A model generated the notes under the pieces. The model was not told where the DNA came from and did not search any database. It saw only the letters and a list, made by a program, of their open reading frames with translations. DNA of 10,307 bases, from contig JAGVNP010000242.1 in NCBI GenBank assembly GCA_020053185.1, positions 1 through 10,307 of the forward strand. Reading direction: 5' to 3'. Both the position numbers and the translations under genes were made by a program. How positions within the stretch are numbered: the stretch's first letter is position 1; every line of letters starts with the position of its first letter. This document shows positions 1 to 6,414 of this stretch, one piece after another. Source of the DNA: Deltaproteobacteria bacterium (GTDB lineage Bacteria; Desulfobacterota; Desulfomonilia; UBA1062).

Positions 1-152
1 GCAAAGGGACTCTCGGTAAATTACTCACAGACGAGCAGCTGTATAACGAGTTGAAACTGGCTATCAAAAATGCAAATCAAGCGGCACAGGGAGTGAAGGA
101 GCAGACCCCTATATCGGTTATGGGAACGGTTCTGGGCACTGTCCTTAAATAG
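1..152 (+). CDS. MCE/MlaD-family protein, C-terminal end (partial)
   Basis: Only the last 49 codons are present; the first complete codon is at position 3 and the stop is TAG at 150-152. The visible peptide begins KGTLGKLLTDEQLYNEL and ends with a segment reading GVKEQTPISVMGTVLGTVLK. A TLGKLL-D-LYN block followed by an amphipathic helix and a short tail is typical of the C-terminus of MCE-domain (MlaD-like) substrate-binding proteins. These are anchored in the inner membrane and pass phospholipids between the inner and outer membranes together with an MlaE permease and MlaF ATPase, which would lie upstream outside the window. The next gene starts 6 nt after the stop on the same strand, so the two are probably co-transcribed. 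The family call rests on this tail alone; the MCE domain itself is not in the window. Confidence 0.72.
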   Translation, partial: KGTLGKLLTDEQLYNELKLAIKNANQAAQGVKEQTPISVMGTVLGTVLK

Positions 153-158
153 GCTTTG

Positions 159-1439
159 ATGCGCTATAGACATCTCATATTTTGCTGTATCATCCTTGCA
201 ATGTTTGCTCCAAAAGCTTTTTGTGCAGAAATAAACTTTTCGCCTCTTTTCTATGTCAACTCAAGCGAGCACGAGCTTTCTGTGTTTGGTCCTATCTTGG
301 AGATCACAGAGGAATACACGGCTCTAAGGCCTATTTTCTGCAAAGAATCGGATCATACGGATCTCATCTACCCGCTCGGCAAAATCACAGACACCTCTTT
401 AAGAATATCTCCTTTCTTGAAATATGAGAGAGATGAGGGGGAAGATGAAAAGAGTTTCAATCTTTTTCCTTTCTTTTACGGAAAAGACCCAGGCAAGGGA
501 TATTATGGGGGAGTATTCCCTATATATGGAACCTTAAAAGGCCGCTTCGGGTTTGATTCAGCCACATTTGCAGTATGGCCCATCTATAGCAGGACCACGA
601 TCGAAGAGAAGAATACCTATTCTTTGCTCTGGCCTATCATGACCTACAGTAAAGATACCAAATTCAAGATCTTTCCAATCTATGGACAACAAAAAGAAAA
701 CGGATCAAAATCTTTTTATATTGTCTGGCCATTTTTCCATCATAAGGAAACACCGGATACACATATGAATGCGCTGCTACCATTTTTTTCGTATGAGAAG
801 GGAGAACATTACAAAAGCATATCTTCTCCCTGGCCGCTATTTACCTACAGCAAGGATTTTAGCGCTTCACACAAAAGTATTGATTGTCCGTGGCCACTAA
901 TACGGTTTGCTTCTGGTGCATATGAAGAATCCAGGATCTTTCCTGTTTACTGGAGCAGAAAAAGCACAAACTATAAAAAGAAAAGCATTCTCTGGCCGTT
1001 GTACGAAAAAAAATATTCAGAAGATACGGTTTTCGGAGGCTCCACAGAAAGAACGCAGATCCTTGTCTTGAGCGGAATTACACGCGAGAATATGAAAAGT
1101 GGCGAGAAAATAAAAACTTTTGATATCTGGCCTTTTTATCGTTCCCGCAGCGAGGGCGCAAAGTCCTTTTGGAATATTCCCAATATCATACCTTATAGTG
1201 AAGAAGACTTTTCGCGCAATATCAACAGATTTATCATCCTTATGGACCATAAAAAAAACGGTCCTTGTTCGGAATTCGATGTTTTGTGGCATACTTTTTC
1301 TCATACAAAGACCGAATCATCAAAAAAGAGCTCGCTGTCTTTTATTTTTTCTTGTGAAGAAAAGGACGGAAAATCCCGGATTGGATTCCTGAATAGGTTG
1401 GTCAGATTTTCAGGGGATTGTTCGAATGTCGACAATTAA
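159..1439 (+). CDS. Secreted protein with periodic W/F-P-hydrophobic repeats
   Basis: This 426-residue protein has a likely signal peptide: basic MRYRH, a hydrophobic stretch to about residue 18, and possible cleavage after AFCA at residue 23. From about residue 27 to 325 it repeats an aromatic-Pro-hydrophobic-aromatic motif (FPFFYG, FPIYG, WPIYS, WPLFTY, WPLYE, WPFYRS). Motifs start near residues 27, 43, 57, 71, 84, 103, 120, 140, 158, 172, 190, 207, 225, 245, 261, 279 and 324, usually 13-20 residues apart. The segments between them are charged and rich in Lys, Glu and Ser. This suggests a chain of beta strands or hairpins, either a beta-barrel or a periplasmic beta-sheet protein. I recognise no named family. 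ATG at 159 is preferred to TTG at 156; the ribosome-binding site is weak (AGG at 151-153), so translation is probably coupled to the MCE gene ending at 152. That neighbour suggests a role in outer-membrane lipid transport, which is inference. Confidence 0.8.
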   Translation: MRYRHLIFCCIILAMFAPKAFCAEINFSPLFYVNSSEHELSVFGPILEITEEYTALRPIFCKESDHTDLIYPLGKITDTSLRISPFLKYERDEGEDEKSFNLFPFFYGKDPGKGYYGGVFPIYGTLKGRFGFDSATFAVWPIYSRTTIEEKNTYSLLWPIMTYSKDTKFKIFPIYGQQKENGSKSFYIVWPFFHHKETPDTHMNALLPFFSYEKGEHYKSISSPWPLFTYSKDFSASHKSIDCPWPLIRFASGAYEESRIFPVYWSRKSTNYKKKSILWPLYEKKYSEDTVFGGSTERTQILVLSGITRENMKSGEKIKTFDIWPFYRSRSEGAKSFWNIPNIIPYSEEDFSRNINRFIILMDHKKNGPCSEFDVLWHTFSHTKTESSKKSSLSFIFSCEEKDGKSRIGFLNRLVRFSGDCSNVDN

Positions 1440-1486
1440 CTTGCACAAACGAAAATTATCCTACTGTTAAAAAAGAATTTTATCTT

Positions 1487-1515
1487 TTGACAACGTCCTG
1501 TAAAATCAGTATAAT
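1487..1515 (+). promoter_or_regulatory. Perfect consensus sigma70-type promoter for a small RNA
   Basis: The -35 box TTGACA (1487-1492) and the -10 box TATAAT (1510-1515) are both exact consensus and are separated by the ideal 17 nt. The predicted start is about 1521-1524. No protein gene lies downstream on this strand before a strong terminator at 1582-1600, so the natural product is the small RNA described next. An exact match in both boxes with ideal spacing is rare in protein-gene promoters and suggests strong constitutive transcription. Confidence 0.8.
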
Positions 1516-1521
1516 TTTAAA

Positions 1522-1600
1522 TATGGCCCTGGGCTCAGTAACTTTCGCAGGAGGTCTATGGGGATAAAACATGCGAAAGATGCCCAAGGCCCTTTTTTTT
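1522..1600 (+). ncRNA. Candidate free-standing small RNA, about 75-80 nt
   Basis: The transcript expected from the consensus promoter would end at the T8 run 1593-1600. It folds into one long hairpin. The outer stem pairs 1525-1534 (GGCCCTGGGC) with 1582-1591 (GCCCAAGGCC), 10 bp with one C-A mismatch. An asymmetric internal loop follows (1535-1541 TCAGTAA against 1580-1581). The inner stem pairs 1542-1548 (CTTTCGC) with 1573-1579 (GCGAAAG), 7 perfect bp. The 24-nt apical loop 1549-1572 begins AGGAGGTCTATGGGG. The outer stem plus the T run acts as the terminator. I recognise no riboswitch, 6S, SRP, tmRNA or ribozyme signature. The AGGAGGU loop is an exact complement of the 16S anti-Shine-Dalgarno sequence and also contains GGA motifs of the kind bound by CsrA. 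Its 3' end overlaps the trpA stop codon on the other strand by 2 nt. Whether it is expressed is inferred from the promoter and terminator. Confidence 0.65.
1582..1600 (+). terminator. Intrinsic terminator (3' arm and T8 tract) of the small RNA
   Basis: The GC-rich 3' arm GCCCAAGGCC (1582-1591) pairs with 1525-1534 and is followed by CTTTTTTTT to position 1600. It would also stop any readthrough from the repeat-protein gene ending at 1439. On the opposite strand the same hairpin is followed only by ATATTTAAAATT, so it is at best a weak terminator for the trp operon arriving from the other side. Confidence 0.75.
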
Positions 1601-2354
1601 ATTTTATCAGCCGTAAAAAAGCCTCATTAGTCTCCTTAACTGGATTTGCTGTGTCCATGAGTTTTTCTACCAAATAACTTCCCACAATTACACCATCGGC
1701 AAATTTCAGGATTTCCTCAATATGTTCTTTTTTAGACACCCCAAACCCGACGCATACAGGGAGATCGGTCATGCTTTTTATCAACTGAACCTGTTTTTTC
1801 AGCCCCTGCGGCACGATCTCCCGTGAGCCGGTTACTCCTTTTATTGAGACCGAATATACAAACCCTGTGCATTTTTCCACAATATCTTTTATTCTCTCTG
1901 GCTTGGTAGTAGGCGCAACAAGCCGTATGAGATCAATGCCTATGGATTTTGACATTTCAAAGATATCCGCCGGGTCAGAAGGAAGATCCGGGATAATGAC
2001 CCCTGATACGCCGCTCTCTTTGATCCTTATCAGGGTTTCCTCGATGCCGCGGCGAACAAGCGGGTTTATGTAGGTCATGACAATAAGAGGTATTGAAACA
2101 GACCCGCACCACTCCCTTAGGTGAAGGAACAATTCATCCAGTGAAAAGCCCGCATCTAACGACATCTTGGACGCCTTCTGAATTACAGGCCCATCTGCCA
2201 TAGGGTCAGAGAACGGGATACCTATTTCTATTGCAGGCGCACCTGCATCGGCAAGAGCCCTTATAAGAGCGCCTGTATCCTCAAAACTCGGAAGTCCTGC
2301 CGTGATGTAAGGGATTACTGCTTTTTTTGAATTTCTGATCGTTTCAGTTATCAT
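1599..2354 (-). CDS. trpA: Tryptophan synthase alpha subunit
   Basis: TrpA cleaves indole-3-glycerol phosphate to indole and glyceraldehyde 3-phosphate and channels indole to TrpB in the cytosolic alpha2-beta2 complex. The 251-residue protein is close to full family length and forms one TIM barrel. It has the catalytic Glu43 in AIEIGIPFSDP and Asp54 in MADGP (equivalents of Glu49 and Asp60 of the Salmonella enzyme). It also has the phosphate-site loop GVTGSR and the late GFGVSKKEHI and GVIVGSYLVEK segments. The ATG at 2354 overlaps the trpB stop as ATGA, and GGAG lies 8 nt upstream inside trpB, so translation is coupled. It is the last gene of the operon. No strong terminator is visible beyond it on this strand, so the mRNA may run into the complement of the small RNA at 1522-1600. 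Confidence 0.97.
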   Translation of the reverse strand: MITETIRNSKKAVIPYITAGLPSFEDTGALIRALADAGAPAIEIGIPFSDPMADGPVIQKASKMSLDAGFSLDELFLHLREWCGSVSIPLIVMTYINPLVRRGIEETLIRIKESGVSGVIIPDLPSDPADIFEMSKSIGIDLIRLVAPTTKPERIKDIVEKCTGFVYSVSIKGVTGSREIVPQGLKKQVQLIKSMTDLPVCVGFGVSKKEHIEEILKFADGVIVGSYLVEKLMDTANPVKETNEAFLRLIK

Positions 2355-3502
2355 AGGCCTAACTCCAATACTGTATGAAGATCTTTATCTCCTCTGCCAG
2401 AGAGGTTTACTATAATGGTTTTTCCCGCATTGTCGACTGCATAGGTGGAAAGATATGCAATTGCATGACTGGACTCGAGCGCAGGCAATATCCCTTCGAG
2501 CCTGGTAAGCAGGCTAAAGGCTGATAGCGCATCTGCATCACCAACAGGCTTATATAAAACCCGCCCTGTGGCAGCGAGCCAGCTGTGTTCCGGGCCAACG
2601 CCAGGATAATCAAGGCCGGCTGCAATTGAATGCGTATCTAGCACCTGGCCGTCTTTGTCCTGCAAAAGGTATGACATTGCGCCGTGCAATACACCCGGAA
2701 AACCAAATGATATGCTTGCGGCATTTTTGTCCGCTCCCGTGCCATATGCCTCAACACCGATCAGCTCTACCGGATCATCCACAAACCCGCTGAAAATCCC
2801 TATGGCATTGCTACCTCCGCCAACGCATGCAACTACTGCATCAGGTAGAACGCCTTTTGCTTCCAGAATCTGCGCTCTCGCTTCTTTTCCTATGATTGCC
2901 TGAAAATATCTTACCATTATCGGATATGGGTGAGGGCCTACTGCAGAGCCGATCAGATAATAGGTGTTGTCGACATTGGTAACCCAATCCCGTATAGCTT
3001 CGCTCGTTGCATCTTTCAATGTTGCAGTGCCTGTACTTACGGGAACCACTTCTGCACCCAACTGTCTCATGCGCTGCACATTTACATTCTGGCGCTTGAT
3101 GTCTTCAGTGCCCATGTATACTGCACATTTGAGGCCGAACAATGCGCACACAGTTGCTGTGGCAACCCCATGCTGTCCGGCTCCGGTTTCTGCAATGATC
3201 CTTTTCTTATTCATGCGCTTCGCAAGCAAGATCTGTCCAATGGCATTGTTTATCTTGTGCGAGCCTGTATGGTTTAGATCTTCCCGCTTGAGCCATACAT
3301 CGACGCCAAAATGTTGAGAAAGATTTTTTGCATGCGTAAGAGGAGAAGGTCTACCCACATAATCTTTCATATAAGAATCAAACTCTGCCTGAAAATCAGC
3401 ATCCGCGCATGCATCATTGAATGCAGTCTCCAGCTCTTCCAGCGCAGGAAGAAGCGTCTCTGGCACGTACTGGCCGCCGAATTCTCCAAAATACCCTTTC
3501 AT
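2351..3502 (-). CDS. trpB: Tryptophan synthase beta subunit
   Basis: TrpB is the PLP-dependent subunit that condenses indole with L-serine to give tryptophan. At 383 residues it has the usual length of the TrpB1 type. The N-terminus reads GYFGEFGGQYVPETL, the TrpB signature. The PLP Lys is Lys83 in NHTGSHKINNA, the catalytic Glu is Glu105 in AETGAGQHG, and the PLP-phosphate loop is GGGSNAIG at 228-235. Near the C-terminus the VNLSGRGDKD motif contacts the cofactor. The ATG at 3502 overlaps the trpF stop as ATGA and has a strong ribosome-binding site, AAGGAGG, 7 nt upstream. Pairing with trpA next door, and the absence of the TrpB2 N-terminal extension, support a standard alpha-beta synthase. 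Confidence 0.98.
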   Translation of the reverse strand: MKGYFGEFGGQYVPETLLPALEELETAFNDACADADFQAEFDSYMKDYVGRPSPLTHAKNLSQHFGVDVWLKREDLNHTGSHKINNAIGQILLAKRMNKKRIIAETGAGQHGVATATVCALFGLKCAVYMGTEDIKRQNVNVQRMRQLGAEVVPVSTGTATLKDATSEAIRDWVTNVDNTYYLIGSAVGPHPYPIMVRYFQAIIGKEARAQILEAKGVLPDAVVACVGGGSNAIGIFSGFVDDPVELIGVEAYGTGADKNAASISFGFPGVLHGAMSYLLQDKDGQVLDTHSIAAGLDYPGVGPEHSWLAATGRVLYKPVGDADALSAFSLLTRLEGILPALESSHAIAYLSTYAVDNAGKTIIVNLSGRGDKDLHTVLELGL

Positions 3503-4068
3503 TTCCTTGCCTCCTTGATGAACTTTTCGATCAGCTTTTTATCCTTTATCCCTGGAGCAATCTCTACTCCGGAACTCACATCTACACCCATAGGACTAGC
3601 TGTTTTTATTGCGTTGCGCACATTGTCAGGATTTAGCCCTCCTGCCAGGATAAACGGCACCTTTATGTTGCGCAGGCTATCCCAGTTTGCATGTGCTCCT
3701 TTGCCCATGCTTGGATCTATCAGTATCCGGCACCCTAACGGAGGATCATACACATCCTCACATTTTTTGAGAGCATGGATGATCTTATATCTCTTTAATA
3801 GCTTAAGATGGTCTTGCGAGAGTTTTCCATGTATCTGTATGGTATTCAGACCTAGAGCACTTGCGATGTCTTCTATGTATGCAGGATTCTCTGTTGTGAA
3901 AACCCCTACCTTTTCGATGCCTGAAATTTCTTGAATCCATGGTTCTATATTTTTTTGAGAAACCATTCTTGGGCTTTTGGTAAACACAAAACCAATGGCA
4001 TCGGCCCCGAACTCGATGGCCAATAGAGCATCCCCATATCTGGTAATGCCGCAGATTTTTATCCACAT
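3499..4068 (-). CDS. trpF: Phosphoribosylanthranilate isomerase
   Basis: TrpF carries out the Amadori rearrangement of N-(5-phosphoribosyl)anthranilate to CdRP. The 189-residue TIM barrel starts MWIKICGIT, in which Cys6 is the catalytic base. Asp118 in ILIDPS is the likely catalytic acid. ILAGGLNPDNV (140-150) and GVDVSSGVE (161-169) form the phosphate-binding loops. It is slightly shorter than the usual 200 or so residues, and the loop after Asp118 (PSMGKGAHANWD) departs from the common GGTGxxFDW pattern while keeping the Gly and Trp-Asp. The ATG at 4068 lies inside the end of trpC (10-nt overlap), with AGGA 9 nt upstream. It is a separate gene rather than the TrpCF fusion of enterics. Confidence 0.95.
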   Translation of the reverse strand: MWIKICGITRYGDALLAIEFGADAIGFVFTKSPRMVSQKNIEPWIQEISGIEKVGVFTTENPAYIEDIASALGLNTIQIHGKLSQDHLKLLKRYKIIHALKKCEDVYDPPLGCRILIDPSMGKGAHANWDSLRNIKVPFILAGGLNPDNVRNAIKTASPMGVDVSSGVEIAPGIKDKKLIEKFIKEARK

Positions 4069-4802
4069 GAGAACATATCCTGTCTTGTACTTGCATTAAC
4101 CATTGCCCTGCCGATAAGCGCTGCATCATATCCGAGAGAGGCAAGCTCTAAAAGTCTCTTATTTGAGCTGATCCCGCTCTCTGCAACCTTTACCATTTTT
4201 TTGGGAATATCTTTTATCATCTGCTCATGTCTGCCAGGGATCACTTTGAGTGTTTTTAGATCTCTTGAGTTTATGCCTATGATCTCTGCGCCCAGATTGA
4301 TTGCCATTTCCAGGCCTTCATATGAATGCACCTCAACCAAGGCATTCATTTTCAAGGATTTTCCAAAGGCATATAGTGTTTCAAGCTCATCAGGCTCAAG
4401 CATTTCTGTGATCAGAAGGAACGCATCCGCACCTTTTGATCTGCCTAATGCAATCTGTCGCGTATCAACTATAAAATCTTTTATGAGGACAGGGAGCGTG
4501 CAGCTGTTTTTTATTTGCGGGATGTACTCTATGTCGCCTAAAAAATACTCCGGCTCAGTGAGGCAGGAAATTGCAGAAGCGCCAAGCCCCTGATAATGCT
4601 GTGCAAGAGTTGATGGATCTTCCTTTAACCCCAGGGCACCTTCAGCAGGGGTAGCATACTTGATTTCTGCAATAATGCTGATGCCGGAACTCAGCAGAGC
4701 ATCCTTAAAAGAAATTATTGGAAGGGCTTGCTTAAGCGAAACATCCCGAATAAGAGATGCCCTTAACCTGGCTTTCTCTTTCATTTCTTTAAGGAAGTCC
4801 AT
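4059..4802 (-). CDS. trpC: Indole-3-glycerol phosphate synthase
   Basis: TrpC closes the ring of CdRP with loss of CO2 and water to give indole-3-glycerol phosphate. The 247-residue TIM barrel carries the family residues: Glu46 and Lys48 in AEIKYATPAEG (45-55), Lys108 in LIKDFI, Glu157 in LVEVH, Asn178 and Arg180 in GINSRDL, and Glu208-Ser209 in VAESGIS. The usual SPS after the first catalytic Lys reads TPA here, a mild variant. The start ATG at 4802 is preceded by AAAGGG 5 nt upstream. This is the only trp gene not overlapping or touching its upstream neighbour: 44 nt of heptamer repeats separate it from trpD. Confidence 0.96.
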   Translation of the reverse strand: MDFLKEMKEKARLRASLIRDVSLKQALPIISFKDALLSSGISIIAEIKYATPAEGALGLKEDPSTLAQHYQGLGASAISCLTEPEYFLGDIEYIPQIKNSCTLPVLIKDFIVDTRQIALGRSKGADAFLLITEMLEPDELETLYAFGKSLKMNALVEVHSYEGLEMAINLGAEIIGINSRDLKTLKVIPGRHEQMIKDIPKKMVKVAESGISSNKRLLELASLGYDAALIGRAMVNASTRQDMFSCG

Positions 4803-4816
4803 GACAGCCCTTTATC

Positions 4817-4851
4817 TCTTATACCTTAATCCTTAAACCTTAGACCTTAAA
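4817..4851 (-). repeat. Five tandem heptamers (consensus NNTAAGG) in the trpD-trpC gap
   Basis: Read on the minus strand, the units are TTTAAGG (4851-4845), TCTAAGG (4844-4838), TTTAAGG (4837-4831), ATTAAGG (4830-4824) and TATAAGA (4823-4817). The first four keep TAAGG exactly and the fifth is decayed. The first unit overlaps the trpD stop codon. TAAGG matches the 5' half of the canonical Shine-Dalgarno sequence UAAGGAGG, so the array offers the ribosome several weak sites before the trpC start. Confidence 0.85.
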
Positions 4852-5839
4852 TCTGTTTAACTCTGTCCAATGCCTGCTTTGCTGCACCTGATCCGATTAC
4901 GTCTAAAGCTTTTTTCACGCCTTCTTTTATATTTATGTTTGCATCCAGAGCCATAAATCCTGCTGCAGCATTTAATGCAATCACGTCGCGGTGCGGGCCG
5001 GCAAGTTTGCCTGCAAACACAGCCTCTATAATTTCGGCAGATTGCGCTGGGCTTGAAACTTTTATTGAATCAATAGATGCAGGGGTTATGCCTGCATCCT
5101 CAGGTTTGATCTCTCCGGAGATGATCTCTCCATTTTTAAGCCTTGCATAGATTGTGGGAGATGAAATCGAGACCTCGTCAAGTCCGCTGTGAACAATCAT
5201 AGCTCCTTTTAATCCCAATATTTTTAATGTCTGTGCCATAGGTTCTATGAGATCCTTTGAATAAACGCCTAGCACCTGGAAGCTTGCATTTGCAGGATTC
5301 GACAGTGGACCTAAAATATTGAATATTGTCCTTATGCCGAGCTGTTTGCGTGCAGGCATTGCATACTTCATGCTCGGGTGATATTTGGGTGCAAAGAGAA
5401 ATGCAAAACCCTTGTTCTTTATCGCATCAGCTGCATCTTCCGGCCCAAGGTCTATTGGCACACCAAGCGCCTCAAGGCAATCAGCGCTTCCGGATGAAGA
5501 GCTTACGGATCTATTTCCGTGCTTTGCAACCTTATAGCCTGCGCCTGCAAGCACAAATGCCACTGCTGTGGATATGTTGAATGTGGCCGAGCCATCTCCT
5601 CCTGTGCCGCATGTATCTACCACGTCAAGGCCGGTTTCAACATGAAGAGCTTTTGCGCGCATAACCTTTGCTGCGCTTGCAATCTCTGAAGGTTTTTCTC
5701 CTTTAGCGCGCAAGGCAACCAGGAACGCAGCGATCTGTATATCATCGGTTTTTCCTGACATGATCTTGTCAAAAGCCTGCTCTATCTCAGGACCTGTAAG
5801 ATCTGTGCCTGATAAAAGTTTCTCAATAAAAATCTTCAT
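4847..5839 (-). CDS. trpD: Anthranilate phosphoribosyltransferase
   Basis: TrpD transfers the phosphoribosyl group of PRPP to anthranilate. The 330-residue protein has the usual length and layout: an N-terminal helical domain, then the PRPP-binding GTGGDGS at 78-84, HGNRS at 107-111 with the following SSSSGSADCLEALG, and the anthranilate-site segment MPARKQLGIRTIFNILGPLSNP (about 161-182). It is a stand-alone protein, not fused to TrpG as in E. coli. The ATG at 5839 overlaps the trpG stop as ATGA and follows a very strong ribosome-binding site, AGGAGGAG. The stop is TAA at 4847-4849. Confidence 0.98.
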   Translation of the reverse strand: MKIFIEKLLSGTDLTGPEIEQAFDKIMSGKTDDIQIAAFLVALRAKGEKPSEIASAAKVMRAKALHVETGLDVVDTCGTGGDGSATFNISTAVAFVLAGAGYKVAKHGNRSVSSSSGSADCLEALGVPIDLGPEDAADAIKNKGFAFLFAPKYHPSMKYAMPARKQLGIRTIFNILGPLSNPANASFQVLGVYSKDLIEPMAQTLKILGLKGAMIVHSGLDEVSISSPTIYARLKNGEIISGEIKPEDAGITPASIDSIKVSSPAQSAEIIEAVFAGKLAGPHRDVIALNAAAGFMALDANINIKEGVKKALDVIGSGAAKQALDRVKQI

Positions 5840-6414
5840 TTACTCCTCCTTATGGTCTCGGTAAATCGTTCGATGATGTCCGGACCGTACTGCGTTGCAA
5901 TGGATTCCGGATGAAACTGTATTCCGTATAGAGAAAAAATCTGATGCTCTATGGCCATTATTTCATTGTCATCTGAACGGGCACTTACCTTAAATTCTTT
6001 TGGCAGAGTTGATTCTTCCACTGAAAGAGAGTGATAGCGTACTGCCTGGAATTTCTGCGGTATACCCTGAAAAAGTGCGCTGTTGTCATGTGTGATCTCA
6101 GATGTCTTTCCATGCATGATCCTACTAGCATGGATAATTTTGCCTCCGAATGCAAAGGCAATGCTCTGGTGACCAAGGCATACGCCAAGTATGGGAATCT
6201 TTGTGTAAAAGGTTTTTACCACATCAACAGATATCCCGGCTGCCTCAGGTCTGCCCGGACCCGGAGAGATGATAATACCGCTTGGCGCAAGCTTTTCGAT
6301 CTCAGATATAGTGATCGCATTGTTGCGTTTCACCACCACATCTTCTTTTAGTGCCTGCACTGCCTGCACAAGATTGAATGTGAATGAATCAAAATTATCT
6401 ATGACCAGAATCAT
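5836..6414 (-). CDS. trpG: Anthranilate synthase glutamine amidotransferase subunit
   Basis: TrpG hydrolyses glutamine and feeds ammonia to TrpE. The 192-residue class I amidotransferase starts MILVIDNFDSFTFNLV, the family N-terminus. It has SPGPGRP at 50-56, the nucleophile Cys79 in GVCLGHQ, and the His168 and Glu170 partners in FHPES. A longer in-frame reading beginning at 6495 is rejected because it lies inside trpE and lacks homology. The ATG at 6414 overlaps the trpE stop as ATGA, with AGGAG 7 nt upstream. In many bacteria a protein like this also serves p-aminobenzoate synthesis (PabA), but its place in the trp operon supports TrpG. Confidence 0.97.
   Translation of the reverse strand: MILVIDNFDSFTFNLVQAVQALKEDVVVKRNNAITISEIEKLAPSGIIISPGPGRPEAAGISVDVVKTFYTKIPILGVCLGHQSIAFAFGGKIIHASRIMHGKTSEITHDNSALFQGIPQKFQAVRYHSLSVEESTLPKEFKVSARSDDNEIMAIEHQIFSLYGIQFHPESIATQYGPDIIERFTETIRRSK

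Noticed and set aside
1017..1304. Minus-strand ORF inside the repeat-protein gene
   Set aside because: It is a shadow ORF opposite a gene with a signal peptide and regular repeats; no ribosome-binding site or domain supports it.
1440..1480. AAAATT/AATTTT inverted repeat after the repeat-protein gene as a terminator
   Set aside because: The 6-bp stem is all A-T with a long loop and no clean T tract; the hairpin at 1525-1600 is a far better terminator for this strand.
1558..1671. Small protein starting at AUG 1558 and reading through into the antisense of trpA
   Set aside because: A strong intrinsic terminator at 1582-1600 interrupts it, SD-AUG spacing is only 3 nt, and most of it is antisense to trpA. 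It is kept only as an idea under the small RNA loop finding.
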